Assembly (NCBI RefSeq): GCF_033705735.1
Contig: NZ_CP131130.1
Span: 2,926,001-2,990,000, forward strand
Direction of reading: 5' to 3'
DNA from: Shinella zoogloeoides
GTDB lineage: Bacteria; Pseudomonadota; Alphaproteobacteria; Rhizobiales; Rhizobiaceae
Length of the DNA: 64,000 nt
Both the position numbers and the translations under genes were made by a program. Under the pieces are notes generated by a model. That model did not search any database and was not told the DNA's origin. It worked only from the letters and a program-made list of their open reading frames with translations. Position 1 is the stretch's first letter; each line of letters opens with the position of its first letter. Of this stretch, positions 44,874 to 54,993 are shown piece by piece.

Positions 44874-47078
44874 TCACAGGAAGCTCTGCGGGTCGATATC
44901 GAGCTGGACCTGGAGCGAGGCGCGCTCCTTGGGCCCGTTCGCCAGCATGGCGCGCAGGAAGGTCTGCATGTCGCTGCCCCGCCGGCCATGGACGAGCAGG
45001 CGGAACCGATGGCGGCCCCGCACCAGCGCCAGCGGCGCCTCCGCCGGGCCGAGGATCGAGATGCCGTCGACATGCGGCGCGGCCTGCCGCAGCCCTCGCG
45101 CATGCGCTTCCGCCTCGCCGCGGCTGTCGGCCGAGACGATGACCGAGGCGAGCCGCCCAAAGGGCGGCAGCAGCGCCTTTTCCCGCTCGCCGATCTCGCG
45201 GTCGTAGAAGGCCTGTGCATCGCCCGAAACGATCGCCTGCATGACGGGATGGGCCGGCTGGTAGGTCTGGATGAGGCCGTGGCTCTTGAGGCCCGAACGC
45301 CCGGCGCGACCCGTCACCTGCGAAAGAAGCTGGAACGTCCGCTCCGCCGCGCGCGGATCGCCGTTAGAAAGGCCGAGATCGGCATCCACCACCCCGACCA
45401 GCGACATCATCGGGAAATTGTGCCCCTTGGCGACGAGCTGCGTGCCGATGACGATATCCGCCTCGCCCCGCGCGATGGCCTCCAGCTCCAGCCTGAGGCG
45501 CTTGACGCCCATGAGGTCGGAGGAGAGCACGATGGTCCGCGCCTCCGGAAAATGCCGCTCCACCTCCTCCGCGATGCGCTCCACCCCCGGCCCGCAGGCC
45601 GCCAGATGATCGAAGGTGCCGCATTCCGGGCAGGCCTCGGGCGTGCGCTCGGCATAGCCGCAATGGTGGCACTGGATCTGCCCACGGAACCGGTGCTCGA
45701 CCAGCCAGCTCGAACATTGCGGGCACTGGAAGCGATGGCCGCAGACCCGGCAGAGCGTCAGCGGCGCATAGCCGCGCCGGTTGAGGAAGAGCAGCGCCTG
45801 CTCCTCCTTCTCGATGGTGCGGGCGATGCCGCGCAGGAGGACCGGCGAGAGGAAGCCGCCGCGCGCCGGCGGATGGCGGCGCATGTCGATGAGGTGCAGG
45901 TCCGGCAGCGCCGCGTCGCCGTAGCGCGTCGGCAGGTGTAGCTTGCGATAGCGCCCGACCTCGCTGTTGACCCGGCTTTCCACCGAGGGCGTCGCCGAGA
46001 CGAGCACGGCCGGGAAATCGCCGATGCGCGCCCGCACCACCGCCATGTCGCGGGCATTGTAGAAGACGCGGTCTTCCTGCTTGTAGGCCGGATCGTGCTC
46101 CTCGTCGACGATGACGAGGCCGAGATTCTCGAAAGGCAGGAACAGCGCCGAGCGCGCGCCGGCCACCACCCGCACGTCGCCCGTCGTCACCTGTCGCCAG
46201 ACCTTTTCGCGGATGCGCGGGGCGAGATCGGAATGCCACTCCGCCGGCTTGGCCCCGAAGCGGTCGTGGAAGCGTTCGAGGAAGCTCGCCGTCAGCGCGA
46301 TTTCCGGCAGCAGGATCAGCACCTGCCGGCCCTGCCGCAGCGTCTCGGCGATCGCCTCGAAATAGACCTCCGTCTTGCCCGAGCCGGTGATGCCGTCGAT
46401 CAGCGAGACGGAAAAGCCGCCCTTGCGCACGCTCTCGACCAGATCGGCCGCGCTCTCCGTCTGCGGCCCTTCGAGCCGCGGCGCGACATAATCGGGATCG
46501 GGCGCGGCCACCACCGGCGGCGGCGGCAGGAAGACGGTCTCGAAACTGCCCTGCTTCACCAGCCCGTCGATGACGCTCGTCGAGGTGCCGGAGGCATGGG
46601 CAAGGCCCGACCGGGTCCACGGGATGCCGTCCTCGACCATTTCCAATACGCGCTCGCGCGCGCTCGTCAGACGCTCCGGCCGATGGCCGGTGAAGCGCAG
46701 GCCCTCGATCATCGGCTCCGGATCGAAGGCCGCCGGCGCGCGCAGCGCCATGCGGGCGACGAGGCCCGGCGGCGTCACCGTATAGGCAGAGACCCAGTCG
46801 AGGAAATCGCGCATCTCCCTGGAAAGCGGCGGGCAGTCGAAGACCTTCTCGATGGGCCGCAGCTTCTTCGGATCGACCCTGCCGTCATCCCCGCCATCCC
46901 AGACGACGCCGGCGACGAGGCGCGGGCCGAGCGGCACCTGCACGATGGACCCCGGCTCCACCGCCATGCCCTCCGGCACCGTATAGGAATAGGCGACGGC
47001 CGTCGGCACCGGCACCAGGACGGGCACGGTGCGTGGAAAAAGCCTTTCCCCGAAGAGGTTGGTCGAATCGCTGCTCAT
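44874..47078 (-). CDS. priA: Primosomal protein N' (PriA helicase)
   Basis: The 734-residue PriA restarts stalled replication forks. The Walker A is GITGSGKTEVYFEAIAETLR (about 233-252), followed by VIVDEEHDPAYKQED (DEAH-type) and SATPSVES. Zinc-binding cysteines are CRVCGHRFQCPQCSSWL and CHHCGYAERTPEACPECG, and motifs V/VI are IGTQLVAKGHNFPMMSLVGV and QVTGRAGRSG. Together with xerC and the AAA gene this is the common rhizobial grouping. Confidence 0.96.
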   Translation of the reverse strand: MSSDSTNLFGERLFPRTVPVLVPVPTAVAYSYTVPEGMAVEPGSIVQVPLGPRLVAGVVWDGGDDGRVDPKKLRPIEKVFDCPPLSREMRDFLDWVSAYTVTPPGLVARMALRAPAAFDPEPMIEGLRFTGHRPERLTSARERVLEMVEDGIPWTRSGLAHASGTSTSVIDGLVKQGSFETVFLPPPPVVAAPDPDYVAPRLEGPQTESAADLVESVRKGGFSVSLIDGITGSGKTEVYFEAIAETLRQGRQVLILLPEIALTASFLERFHDRFGAKPAEWHSDLAPRIREKVWRQVTTGDVRVVAGARSALFLPFENLGLVIVDEEHDPAYKQEDRVFYNARDMAVVRARIGDFPAVLVSATPSVESRVNSEVGRYRKLHLPTRYGDAALPDLHLIDMRRHPPARGGFLSPVLLRGIARTIEKEEQALLFLNRRGYAPLTLCRVCGHRFQCPQCSSWLVEHRFRGQIQCHHCGYAERTPEACPECGTFDHLAACGPGVERIAEEVERHFPEARTIVLSSDLMGVKRLRLELEAIARGEADIVIGTQLVAKGHNFPMMSLVGVVDADLGLSNGDPRAAERTFQLLSQVTGRAGRSGLKSHGLIQTYQPAHPVMQAIVSGDAQAFYDREIGEREKALLPPFGRLASVIVSADSRGEAEAHARGLRQAAPHVDGISILGPAEAPLALVRGRHRFRLLVHGRRGSDMQTFLRAMLANGPKERASLQVQLDIDPQSFL

Positions 47079-47136
47079 TTCCCGCGAAGATGCCCCCGCC
47101 GGTGCGCAAAGAGAACCGCAAAGATCGCCGCGTCGC

Positions 47137-48270
47137 TCATTCGTCCTCGTCCATTTCGCCGGTAAGCCGCATGCCGTCGATCCAGGTAGCCCCGTCGTTG
47201 CGCACGACGCGCTTCGCCCGCACCCCGCAACGGCTCTCCACCTCCTGCGCCAGCCGCTCGGAATGAGTAACGATCCAGATCTGGCTCGTCTCCGCCGCCC
47301 GCGCGATCATGCCGGCAAGCGGCGGCAGCATGTCGGGATGAAGGCTCGCCTCCGGCTCGTTGAGCGCGATCAGCGGCGGCGTGCGGTAGGAGAGCAGCGC
47401 GGCGGCGAGCGAAAGGAAGCGGATCTGCCCGTCGGAGAGTTCGCGCGGCTGGAAGACGCGCTGCGGAAACTGGGGGAAGACCAGCCCGAAGGATGCGAAT
47501 TCCTCCGGCTCCGGCACGGAAAGCTTCGCCCCGCCGAAGGCCTCCGCGACGGCACGGTCGAGATCGACCGTATCCTCCCGCGTCCACACGAGCGTCGCGA
47601 AGACCGCCGCCATGTTGGCGCCGTCCTCGTCGAGCAGCGGCGCGGTGACGGCAAGGCAGGGCTGGCGCAGCGCCGAGCTGCGATCCGAGCGGAAGCCGTG
47701 GAAGAAGCGCCATTGCGACACCGCGCGGCGGAAGGTGCCGATCTCGGGATAGTGCCCGGCATCGCCGAGAAGGGCGATCGCCGTCTCCGAGGTCAGCGCC
47801 TGCTCGGGATGCTCGACCATGCGCCCGGTCTCGTCCCGGACCATGATCCCCGGCCCCGCGCGCTTCATCACCGTCACCGGCCGGCGGCCGGTTTCGATGG
47901 AAAGCTCCTCGGCCTTCACCTGCGGCTCGAAGGCGAAACCCGCCGACGCCTTCGGCGGTCGCAGCCCCGCCTCGACGCGGTAGCGGAAGGTGATTGCCCT
48001 GTCCTCGTCGAGCAGTTCCGTCTCCAGCCGGATGCGCACCGGCTCGTTCGCCCGCCGCCTGCCCGTCCACAGCGCCGAGGCCATGCCGCCCTCCGCCGCG
48101 ATCTCATGGGCGAAGGTGCCGCGCACCGCGGCCTGCACCAGTTGCAGCGAGCGGTAGAGGTTCGACTTGCCGGCCCCGCTCTCGCCGACGAACAGGTTCA
48201 CCCGCCCAAGATCCATGCGGATCGAGCGGAGCGACCGGTAGTTTTCGGCGGACATGGAACGAAGCAGCAT
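47137..48270 (-). CDS. AAA-family ATPase, OLD/RecF-like
   Basis: The 377-residue protein from ATG 48270 (MLLRSMSAENYRSLRSIRMD) has the RecF/SMC-type P-loop NLFVGESGAGKSNLYRSLQL (about 25-44), a Q-loop region, the ABC signature-like REL-SDGQIRFLSLAAALLS and Walker B PPLIALNEPEASLHPDML, plus IWIVTHSERLAQEVE. Such stand-alone ATPases act in DNA metabolism or defence, and no nuclease partner (TOPRIM) is fused or adjacent. Not recognisable as a specific system. Confidence 0.8.
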   Translation of the reverse strand: MLLRSMSAENYRSLRSIRMDLGRVNLFVGESGAGKSNLYRSLQLVQAAVRGTFAHEIAAEGGMASALWTGRRRANEPVRIRLETELLDEDRAITFRYRVEAGLRPPKASAGFAFEPQVKAEELSIETGRRPVTVMKRAGPGIMVRDETGRMVEHPEQALTSETAIALLGDAGHYPEIGTFRRAVSQWRFFHGFRSDRSSALRQPCLAVTAPLLDEDGANMAAVFATLVWTREDTVDLDRAVAEAFGGAKLSVPEPEEFASFGLVFPQFPQRVFQPRELSDGQIRFLSLAAALLSYRTPPLIALNEPEASLHPDMLPPLAGMIARAAETSQIWIVTHSERLAQEVESRCGVRAKRVVRNDGATWIDGMRLTGEMDEDE

Positions 48271-48445
48271 GCGCTTACCCGGATGCGGAAGAAAGCTCTC
48301 TCTATACGAGCCACCATGTCTAGAGGAAGGCGACGGTGCTTGCCCAGCCCCGGGGCGGAACGTTAGCAATTCCTTAGCCATGCATCGCCCATCCTGTCCC
48401 GAACGCCAGAAGGCTATCGCGCGTGTAAGGAAGGCGTCTCTCCAT

Positions 48446-48492
48446 CCCCCTCATCCGACCCGTCGGGCCACCTTCTCCCCGAGGGGAGAAGG
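48446..48492. repeat. Extragenic palindromic element of rhizobial type
   Basis: The stretch starts CCCCCTCATCCGACC and has a small stem (CCGAC/GTCGG) followed by a larger perfect stem CCTTCTCCCC/GGGGAGAAGG. The CCCCTCATCC...CCTTCTCCCC pattern is seen as a dispersed intergenic repeat in many rhizobial genomes. It lies in the gap between the AAA gene and xerC. Confidence 0.7.
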
Positions 48493-48550
48493 AAAGGGCG
48501 CAAACCTCGAATTCCCTATGCGATAGCCTTGCAAATGCCGGAGGCAGGAC

Positions 48551-49486
48551 ATGACCGAACTTCTCATCATCGCCGATCCGGCGCTCATGGCCGAGCGGCA
48601 GGGCTGGCTTGCGGCGCTTGCCGGCGAGCGCCGGCTTTCCGACAACACGCTGGAGGCCTATGAGCGAGACACGCGCCAATTCCTCGCCTTCCTCACCGAA
48701 CATATCGCCGCCCCTGCCAGCCTCAAGGACATCGAGGCCCTGCGCCCGGCGGACCTGCGCGGCTTCCTCGCCGCCCGCCGCCGCGACGGCGCCGGCGCGC
48801 GCACGCTCGGCCGCGGCCTTGCGGGCCTGCGCTCCTTCCTGCGCCATCTCGAGCGCAAGGGCCTTGCCAATGCCGCGGGCGCCACCGCGGTGCGCTCGCC
48901 CAGGCAGCCGAAATCCCTGCCCAAGCCGCTGTCGGACCGGCAGGCCATCGCCGTCGTCGACGCCCATGAGCAACTGGCCGAGGAGCCCTGGATCCGCGTG
49001 CGCAATGCGGCGGTCCTCGCCCTCCTCTACGGCTGCGGCCTGCGCATCTCCGAGGCGCTGTCGCTGACGCCCGCCGATTTTGCCGGCAGCCCCGCATCGC
49101 TGCGCATCACCGGCAAGGGCGGCAAGACGCGCATCGTGCCGCTGATTACGCCGGCCCGCACGGGCGTCGAGGACTATGTCGAGCTCTGCCCCTACCCGCT
49201 CGGCGAAGACAGGCCGCTCTTCCGCGGCGCGCGCGGCGGCCCCTTGCAGCCCGCCATCATCCAGCGCGAGATGCAGAAGCTGCGCGGCGCGCTCGGCCTG
49301 CCGGACAGCGCGACGCCCCATGCGCTGCGCCATTCCTTCGCCACCCATCTACTCGCCGGCGGCGGGGATCTGCGCACCATCCAGGAACTGCTCGGCCATG
49401 CCAGCCTTTCCACCACACAGGTCTATACCGGCGTCGATTCGGCGCGCCTGCTCGAAATCTACGACCGGGCCCATCCCCGCGCCTGA
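48551..49486 (+). CDS. xerC: Tyrosine recombinase XerC (chromosome dimer resolution)
   Basis: The 311-residue recombinase has the SAM-like domain (RRLSDNTLEAYERDTRQFLA) and catalytic residues: Arg in YGCGLRISEALSL, Lys in GKGGKTRIVPL, HALRHSFATHLLAGGGDLRT (His-x-x-Arg), His in LLGHASLSTTQVYTGVD and the terminal Tyr of QVYTG. With XerD it resolves chromosome dimers at dif. The neighbourhood next to priA favours XerC over XerD. GGAGG lies near the ATG. Confidence 0.88.
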   Translation: MTELLIIADPALMAERQGWLAALAGERRLSDNTLEAYERDTRQFLAFLTEHIAAPASLKDIEALRPADLRGFLAARRRDGAGARTLGRGLAGLRSFLRHLERKGLANAAGATAVRSPRQPKSLPKPLSDRQAIAVVDAHEQLAEEPWIRVRNAAVLALLYGCGLRISEALSLTPADFAGSPASLRITGKGGKTRIVPLITPARTGVEDYVELCPYPLGEDRPLFRGARGGPLQPAIIQREMQKLRGALGLPDSATPHALRHSFATHLLAGGGDLRTIQELLGHASLSTTQVYTGVDSARLLEIYDRAHPRA

Positions 49487-49548
49487 TCCGTTAAGGGATT
49501 GTGAGGAAGGCGAAGGCTAGGGTCCGGCGAAATTCGGAGCGTTCGACC

Positions 49549-50631
49549 ATGACAGTCCTTCTTCACAAAACCCGACTGGCGCTCGCCGACCGGGCCGCCG
49601 ATGCGGGCCTCTGGCTGCTCGCCGCCATCAACGTCCTCCTCGCCCTGTCCTTCCTCCTCGTGCTGGCGACCCTTTCCCCGGCGCATGCGCAGGAGCCGCC
49701 GGCCTGCGGCGGCGAGAACCTGCTGGTCCAGTACGAGAAGGACGACCCCGCCGGCTACGCGAAGCTGCGCGCCGAGGCCGACGCGCTGCCCAACGGCAGG
49801 GGCATCTTCTGGAAGATCGAGAAGGACGGCCGCCCCGCCTCCTGGCTGCTCGGCACCATGCATGTGACGGATCCGCGCGTGCTCGCCATGCCGGAGGCCG
49901 CCCGCACCGCCTATGCCGCCGCTTCGACGGTCATCGTCGAATCGGATGAGATCGCCGACGAGAAGAAGGCCGGCGCGACGATCATGGCCCGCCCGGACCT
50001 CACCATGTTCGCGGACGGCAAGTCCATTACCGACTTCATCGACAAGGCCGAAGCGGAAAGGCTGGCGGAGGGCCTGAAGAGCCGCGGCCTGTCGCTTGCC
50101 GCCGTCAGCCGCATGAAGCCGTGGATGATCGCCAGCTTCGTCGCGCTGCCGGCCTGCGAGATCGCCCGCAAGACGGCCGGCGCCGCCTTCCTCGATCAGC
50201 GCCTCGCCAAGGATGCGCTTGCCGAAGGCAAGACGCTGAAGGGCCTCGAAACGCTCATCGAGCAGATTTCCGCCCTCGATTCCCTGCCGGTCGAGCCACA
50301 GATCCAGGGCCTCGTGCAGACGGTGGAGCTCGGCGACAAGCTGACAGACGTCATCGAGACGATGAGCCAGCTCTATCTTGCCGGCGACACCGGCATGATC
50401 ATGCCGATGATGCGCGCCGCCGCGCCCGAGACGACCGAGGATGCGAAGGCCTATGCGGATTTCGAGCAGCGCATCATCGTCGACCGCAACCATGTCATGG
50501 CGACACGCGCAGCGCCGATCCTTGCGCAAGGCAATGTCTTCATGGCCGTCGGCGCGCTGCATCTGGCAGGCCCGGAAGGCGTCGTCGAACTGCTGCGCAA
50601 GGAAGGTTTTTCGGTCACCGCGGTGAAGTGA
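49549..50631 (+). CDS. TraB/GumN-family protein, exported
   Basis: The 360-residue protein from ATG 49549 has an N-terminal hydrophobic signal (LWLLAAINVLLALSFLLVLA, cut near AHA-QEP). The TraB/GumN fold shows GIFWKIEKDGRPASWLLGTM, HVTDPRVLAMPEAA and the conserved C-terminal FMAVGALHLAGPEGVVELLR. This superfamily includes metal-dependent proteases. It is probably a periplasmic enzyme, substrate unknown. It follows xerC at 62 bases. Confidence 0.85.
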   Translation: MTVLLHKTRLALADRAADAGLWLLAAINVLLALSFLLVLATLSPAHAQEPPACGGENLLVQYEKDDPAGYAKLRAEADALPNGRGIFWKIEKDGRPASWLLGTMHVTDPRVLAMPEAARTAYAAASTVIVESDEIADEKKAGATIMARPDLTMFADGKSITDFIDKAEAERLAEGLKSRGLSLAAVSRMKPWMIASFVALPACEIARKTAGAAFLDQRLAKDALAEGKTLKGLETLIEQISALDSLPVEPQIQGLVQTVELGDKLTDVIETMSQLYLAGDTGMIMPMMRAAAPETTEDAKAYADFEQRIIVDRNHVMATRAAPILAQGNVFMAVGALHLAGPEGVVELLRKEGFSVTAVK

Positions 50632-51109
50632 GGACCCGATCGCCGATGCCCGACAGCATCCTGCGCACGATCAGCTTGTGGAACGGCATGACCGCCGCGA
50701 GATAGAGCCGGCCGATCAGGTTGTTGCGATGGACCAGCGTCATCACGGAGAGGGTCTGGCCGCTCGGCCGGTCCTGCAACACGTCGATGACGATGCGGAA
50801 ATCGAGATGCCGGTCGTCGAAGCCGAGAACGACCCGGCCGTCGCTGGCGCTCACCACCGGGAAGCCGCCGATCTCCGTCTCCGACGTCGCCACCCTTTCC
50901 GCCGCCCCCTTGAGACCGAAGGGCGCGACCAGCGCGTTGCGCAGCACCATGAGCCTGCGCACCCAGCCCGGCGGATGCTCCAGCGCCAGCCGCGCCGCCT
51001 CCCGCGCCGTCAGCCCCTCGACCGCAAGGCCGAGCGTGAAGCGATCCGCCCAGTCGGCGGCGGGAAGAATGGGATGGGGCAGCGAGACGGGTCTCGACAC
51101 GGGCGACAT
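50615..51109 (-). CDS. DUF2867-family protein
   Basis: The 164-residue protein from ATG 51109 is selected by AAGGAGG 6 bases upstream. Characteristic blocks are PAADWADRFTLGLAVEGLTA, ARLALEHPPGWVRRLMVLRN and FDDRHLDFRIVIDVLQ, then HRNNLIGRLYLAAVMPFHKL. The family is an uncharacterised SRPBCC-like group. Its 3' end overlaps the convergent TraB/GumN gene by 17 bases. Confidence 0.82.
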   Translation of the reverse strand: MSPVSRPVSLPHPILPAADWADRFTLGLAVEGLTAREAARLALEHPPGWVRRLMVLRNALVAPFGLKGAAERVATSETEIGGFPVVSASDGRVVLGFDDRHLDFRIVIDVLQDRPSGQTLSVMTLVHRNNLIGRLYLAAVMPFHKLIVRRMLSGIGDRVLTSPR

Positions 51110-51191
51110 GCAGGCCTCCTTGAGTGCCTGCATGCTGCGCCTGTTCGACCGGGCAGGACAGGCGGCCGGTTGTCGCAGCCGCCTGTCGCCA

Positions 51192-52598
51192 TCACATATG
51201 GATCGGCTTGGCGAAGGTCGCGAGCGCGGCTTCCTTGACGGCTTCCGACATGGTCGGGTGCGCGTGGCAGGTGCGGCCGAGGTCTTCCGAGGAGCCGCCG
51301 AATTCCATCAGCACGGCCGCCTCGTGAATCATCTCGCCGGCGCCGAAGCCGACGATGTGGACGCCGAGCACGCGGTCCGTCTCCTTGTCGGCCAGCACCT
51401 TCACGAAGCCGTCCGTCGCCAGCATGGCGCGGGCGCGGCCGTTGGCGGTGAAGGGGAACTTGCCGACCTTGTAGGCGACGCCCGCAGCCTTCAGCTCCTC
51501 CTCCGTCTTGCCGACGGAGGCGACTTCCGGCTGGGTGTAGACGACGCCGGGGATGACGTCGTAGTTCACGTGACCGGCCTGGCCGGCAAGGATTTCGGCG
51601 ACGGCAACGCCCTCGTCCTCGGCCTTGTGGGCGAGCATCGGGCCGCGCACCACGTCGCCGATGGCATAGATGCCGGGGACGTTGGTCTGGAAGTGCTTGT
51701 CGATCTCGACACGGCCGCGGCTGTCGAGCGTGACGCCGGCTTCCGCAAGGCCGAGGCCTTCGGTGTAGGGCTTGCGGCCCGTCGCGATCAACACGACGTC
51801 GGCGTCGATGGTGGTGGCGTCGCCCCCCTTGACGGGCTCGAAGGTCACCTTGGCACCGGAGCCGGACTTCGTAACGCCCGTCACCTTGGCGCCGAGCTTG
51901 AAGTCCATGCCCTGCTTGGCGAGCATGCGCTGGAACTGCTTGGAGACTTCACCGTCCATGCCGCCGAGGATGGCGTCGAGATATTCGACGACCGTGACCT
52001 TGGCACCGAGGCGGGCCCAGACGGAGCCGAGCTCGAGGCCGATGACGCCGCCGCCGACGACCACCAGATGGCCCGGCACCTTGTCGAGCGCGATGCCGCC
52101 CGTCGAGGAGACGATGACCTTTTCGTCGATTTCGACCGGAACGCCCGGAATGCCGGCGACGTCGGAACCCGTGGCGATCACGATGTTCTTCGTTTCGAGA
52201 ACCTGCTCCTCGCCCTTGTCGCTGGTGACGGAAACCTTGCCCGCGCCCAGTACCTTGCCGGTGCCCTGGATGCCGTCGATCTTGTTCTTCTTGAAGAGGA
52301 AGGCGACGCCGTCGACATTCGACTTCACCGTCGCATCCTTGTGCGCCATCATCTTCGACAGGTTCAGCGTGGGCTTCACGCCCTCGATGCCGAGCGCGTC
52401 CATGCCGTGGGCGGCATGGCTGTAGGTCTCGGAAGCGTGCAGCAGCGCCTTGGAGGGGATGCAGCCGACATTGAGGCAGGTGCCGCCATAGGTCGCGCGC
52501 TTCTCGACGACCGCGACCTTCAGGCCGAGCTGGGCCGCCTTGATGGCTGAGACATAGCCGCCGGGGCCGGAACCGATAACGATGAGATCATATGCCAT
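51192..52598 (-). CDS. lpdA: Dihydrolipoamide dehydrogenase (E3)
   Basis: The 468-residue flavoprotein reoxidises dihydrolipoamide in 2-oxoglutarate dehydrogenase. It has the FAD fold [20 protein letters not shown], the redox disulfide [20 protein letters not shown], the NAD fold [40 protein letters not shown] and the C-terminal interface [14 protein letters not shown] with the active-site His-Glu pair. ATG 52598 begins MAYDLIVIG. It belongs with sucAB, from which it is separated by four small genes on the same strand. Confidence 0.97.
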   Translation of the reverse strand: MAYDLIVIGSGPGGYVSAIKAAQLGLKVAVVEKRATYGGTCLNVGCIPSKALLHASETYSHAAHGMDALGIEGVKPTLNLSKMMAHKDATVKSNVDGVAFLFKKNKIDGIQGTGKVLGAGKVSVTSDKGEEQVLETKNIVIATGSDVAGIPGVPVEIDEKVIVSSTGGIALDKVPGHLVVVGGGVIGLELGSVWARLGAKVTVVEYLDAILGGMDGEVSKQFQRMLAKQGMDFKLGAKVTGVTKSGSGAKVTFEPVKGGDATTIDADVVLIATGRKPYTEGLGLAEAGVTLDSRGRVEIDKHFQTNVPGIYAIGDVVRGPMLAHKAEDEGVAVAEILAGQAGHVNYDVIPGVVYTQPEVASVGKTEEELKAAGVAYKVGKFPFTANGRARAMLATDGFVKVLADKETDRVLGVHIVGFGAGEMIHEAAVLMEFGGSSEDLGRTCHAHPTMSEAVKEAALATFAKPIHM

Positions 52599-52621
52599 GG
52601 CAAGTCCTTCCTGCGCGGGGC

Positions 52622-53374
52622 CTAACGGCCGCCGCTGACGTTGAGGGCGGCACCCGTCACATAGGATGCCGCGTCGGAGAGAAGATAGAGAATGGAATGG
52701 GCGACTTCGTCGGCCGTGCCCGGCCGCTGCATCGGGATCAGCGAGGCCATGTCGCGCGCCCGGTCCGGCAGGCCGCCGGACGCGTGGATCTCGGTGTCGA
52801 TGATGCCGGGACGCACGAGATTGACGCGGACACCCTCCGCCGCGACCTCGCGGGCAAGGCCGATGGTGAAGCTCTCGATGGCGCCCTTGCTGGCGGCATA
52901 GTCGACATATTGCCCGGCCGCGCCGAGCTGCGCCGCCACGGACGACAGATTGACGATGGACCCGCCCCGCCCGCCATGGCGCGTCGACATGCGGCGCACC
53001 GCTTCCTGCGCGCAGCGGATCGAACCCATGACATTGACGGCGAACATGCGCTCCAGCCGCTCGGCGGACATTTCGTCGACGCGCTGCGGCGTGGCGACGA
53101 TGCCGGCATTGTTCACGAGGCCATCCAGCCGGCCGAAGGTGCCGTCTATGGTGGAGAAGATGTTGGCAAGGCCGAGCTCGCTGCCGACGTCGCCCTGAAC
53201 GGGGAGAGCCGAACCGCCGGCATCGCGAATCTCCGCCACCACCGCCTCGGCGGCCGCGATATTGGAAACGTAGTTCACCGCGACCTGCCAGCCGGCCGCG
53301 CCTGCCATGCGGCAGACGCTGGCACCGATGCCGCGGCTGCCGCCGGTGACGAGAAGAACGGGTGCCTCGCTCAT
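52622..53374 (-). CDS. Short-chain dehydrogenase/reductase
   Basis: The 250-residue classical SDR from ATG 53374 has [20 protein letters not shown], the [10 protein letters not shown] motif, catalytic Ser in [10 protein letters not shown] and [14 protein letters not shown] (Tyr-x-x-x-Lys). It ends in NVSGGR. Sugar or 3-oxoacyl reductase substrates are possible. It lies between lpdA and a hypothetical gene with short overlaps on the same strand. Confidence 0.92.
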   Translation of the reverse strand: MSEAPVLLVTGGSRGIGASVCRMAGAAGWQVAVNYVSNIAAAEAVVAEIRDAGGSALPVQGDVGSELGLANIFSTIDGTFGRLDGLVNNAGIVATPQRVDEMSAERLERMFAVNVMGSIRCAQEAVRRMSTRHGGRGGSIVNLSSVAAQLGAAGQYVDYAASKGAIESFTIGLAREVAAEGVRVNLVRPGIIDTEIHASGGLPDRARDMASLIPMQRPGTADEVAHSILYLLSDAASYVTGAALNVSGGR

Positions 53375-53856
53375 GCCTTGCATCCCTTCCGCTTGAAGAC
53401 GTCCCACGGCACGGCGCTCGCCTTACCCTCGTCCCAGAGCTTCGAATAGCGCAGCGAGGCGCCGAAGCCGGAAAGAAGCAGGGTTTCGGCCGCCGGCCTG
53501 CCCTCTTCCGGCAGGAGCGCGGCATCGCCACCGTCAAGGGCGTAGATCAAGCCTTCCCAGACGGTGCAGGCGGCGATCTCCTCGCCGGTGGAATCGCCCT
53601 CGGGGCAATCGTGCATGACCATGCCGTTCGAGCGCGCCGGGTCGCCCGGCATGACGATGCCGTCGAGCACCGTATTGCTGGCCAGCACCTTCAGCTTGAA
53701 GTGATGGGTCGTCACCGCGGCGTCGGAGCCGACGGGCTCGAAAGCCAGCTCATAGCCCCCGTCACGATCGGCATAGACCGCATGCTCCTGCCGGCACTCC
53801 GCCGCGGAGGCGGCGGTCGCGGCGAGCAATCCGGCAAGGACGAGGGCGGCGCGCAT
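53371..53856 (-). CDS. Hypothetical exported protein
   Basis: The 161-residue protein has a signal peptide ([21 protein letters not shown]). The mature part has cysteines near the start (AECRQEH), at MVMHDCPEG, in [15 protein letters not shown] and at the end (KRKGCKA), probably disulfide-bonded in the periplasm. No family is recognised. Its stop overlaps the SDR start by 4 bases. Confidence 0.75.
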   Translation of the reverse strand: MRAALVLAGLLAATAASAAECRQEHAVYADRDGGYELAFEPVGSDAAVTTHHFKLKVLASNTVLDGIVMPGDPARSNGMVMHDCPEGDSTGEEIAACTVWEGLIYALDGGDAALLPEEGRPAAETLLLSGFGASLRYSKLWDEGKASAVPWDVFKRKGCKA

Positions 53857-53859
53857 TCG

Positions 53860-54501
53860 TCAGTGGGCCTTTTCCATGGCGAGCTTGATGCCGAGCGCGA
53901 TGAAGACGAGGCCACTCGTGCGGTCGATCCACTGGCTCATGCGCGAGAAAGCGGCCTGCATCTTCGGTGTCGTCATGAACAGCGAGACGCCGACGAACCA
54001 GGCGATAAGGCAGGTCGCCATGACGAGGCCGTAGCCGAACTTGACGGCGATCGGCGTATGGGCGCCGACGACCGTCGAGAAGATCGACAGGAAGAAGAAG
54101 ACGGCCTTGGGATTGAGCGCATTGGCAAGGAAGCCGAGGCCGAAGGCGCGCAGCGCCGTCTGCCGGCCCCTGTCCTCCTCACCGCCCATCGCCTCGACGG
54201 AAAGATCGGCCTTGCCGGCGCGCAGCGCCTTGATGCCGATATAGACGAGATAGGCGACGCCGCACCACTTCACGATGTTGAAGAGGTAGATCGACTGCGA
54301 GATGATGAGGCCGAGCCCGAGGATCGTATAGGTGACATGCAGCATCAGCGCCGCGCCGATGCCGAAGGACGTGACGATCGCCGCGCGCCGTCCCTGCACG
54401 ATCGACTGGCGCATGACCATGGCAAGGTCCGCGCCGGGAGAGACGATGGCAAAGGCGAAGATCGCCATCAGGGAAGCGAGTTCGAAGAGATAGGGATGCA
54501 T
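53860..54501 (-). CDS. LysE/RhtB-family amino acid exporter
   Basis: The 213-residue protein has six hydrophobic segments and the family signature AIVSPGADLAMVMRQSIVQG near residue 20, GIGAALMLHVTYTILGLGLI, GFLANALNPKAVFFFLSIFS (the NPK motif) and a final SGLVFIALGIKLAMEKAH. It exports amino acids or their derivatives across the inner membrane. Substrate unknown. It lies three bases upstream of the hypothetical exported protein gene. Confidence 0.92.
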   Translation of the reverse strand: MHPYLFELASLMAIFAFAIVSPGADLAMVMRQSIVQGRRAAIVTSFGIGAALMLHVTYTILGLGLIISQSIYLFNIVKWCGVAYLVYIGIKALRAGKADLSVEAMGGEEDRGRQTALRAFGLGFLANALNPKAVFFFLSIFSTVVGAHTPIAVKFGYGLVMATCLIAWFVGVSLFMTTPKMQAAFSRMSQWIDRTSGLVFIALGIKLAMEKAH

Positions 54502-54533
54502 CGCATCTGCTCCGTTTCAGGCGCAAGCCGCCG

Positions 54534-54959
54534 TCAAGAGACCAGCGCCGCGAACATCGCGGCAAGGCCAAGCATCGAGCCGACCCATGCCAGCGAGCGG
54601 ACATAGGGCACGCCAGCCAGATAGAGCGGAATGTAGACGATACGGCAGGCAAACCACAACCAGGCGCCGCCGATGCCCCAGCCGGAGGCATCGCCCTTCA
54701 GCGCGAGGGCTAGCGCCAGCGCGATGAAGGCCGGATAGGTCTCGCGGAAATTGCCGGATGCCCGCGCGGCGCGGCCGGCGATCTTGCCGGAAGGCTTGAA
54801 GTCCACGTCGCGCGGCCCGGGGTTCCACGAAGCGCCCACCGTCCTTGCGGCTTCCGCACTCATCGTGAAGGCCTGCAGCATGACATGGACGGCGAGGAGA
54901 ACGGCGCTCCAGCCGACCATCGGCAGGAAAGGCGATGCGGAAAGGGAGGACACGTCCAT
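54534..54959 (-). CDS. MAPEG-family membrane protein
   Basis: The 141-residue protein has four membrane segments and the MAPEG pattern RAARASGNFRETYPAFIALA (about residues 64-83), AWLWFACRIVYIPLYLAGVP and VRSLAWVGSMLGLAAMFAAL. The eukaryotic family members conjugate glutathione or make eicosanoids; bacterial members have no settled role. It follows the sucB terminator and precedes lysE on the same strand. Confidence 0.88.
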   Translation of the reverse strand: MDVSSLSASPFLPMVGWSAVLLAVHVMLQAFTMSAEAARTVGASWNPGPRDVDFKPSGKIAGRAARASGNFRETYPAFIALALALALKGDASGWGIGGAWLWFACRIVYIPLYLAGVPYVRSLAWVGSMLGLAAMFAALVS

Positions 54960-54993
54960 GGCGATTGCGCTTCCTGGCTTCTGGCTCGGTCGA

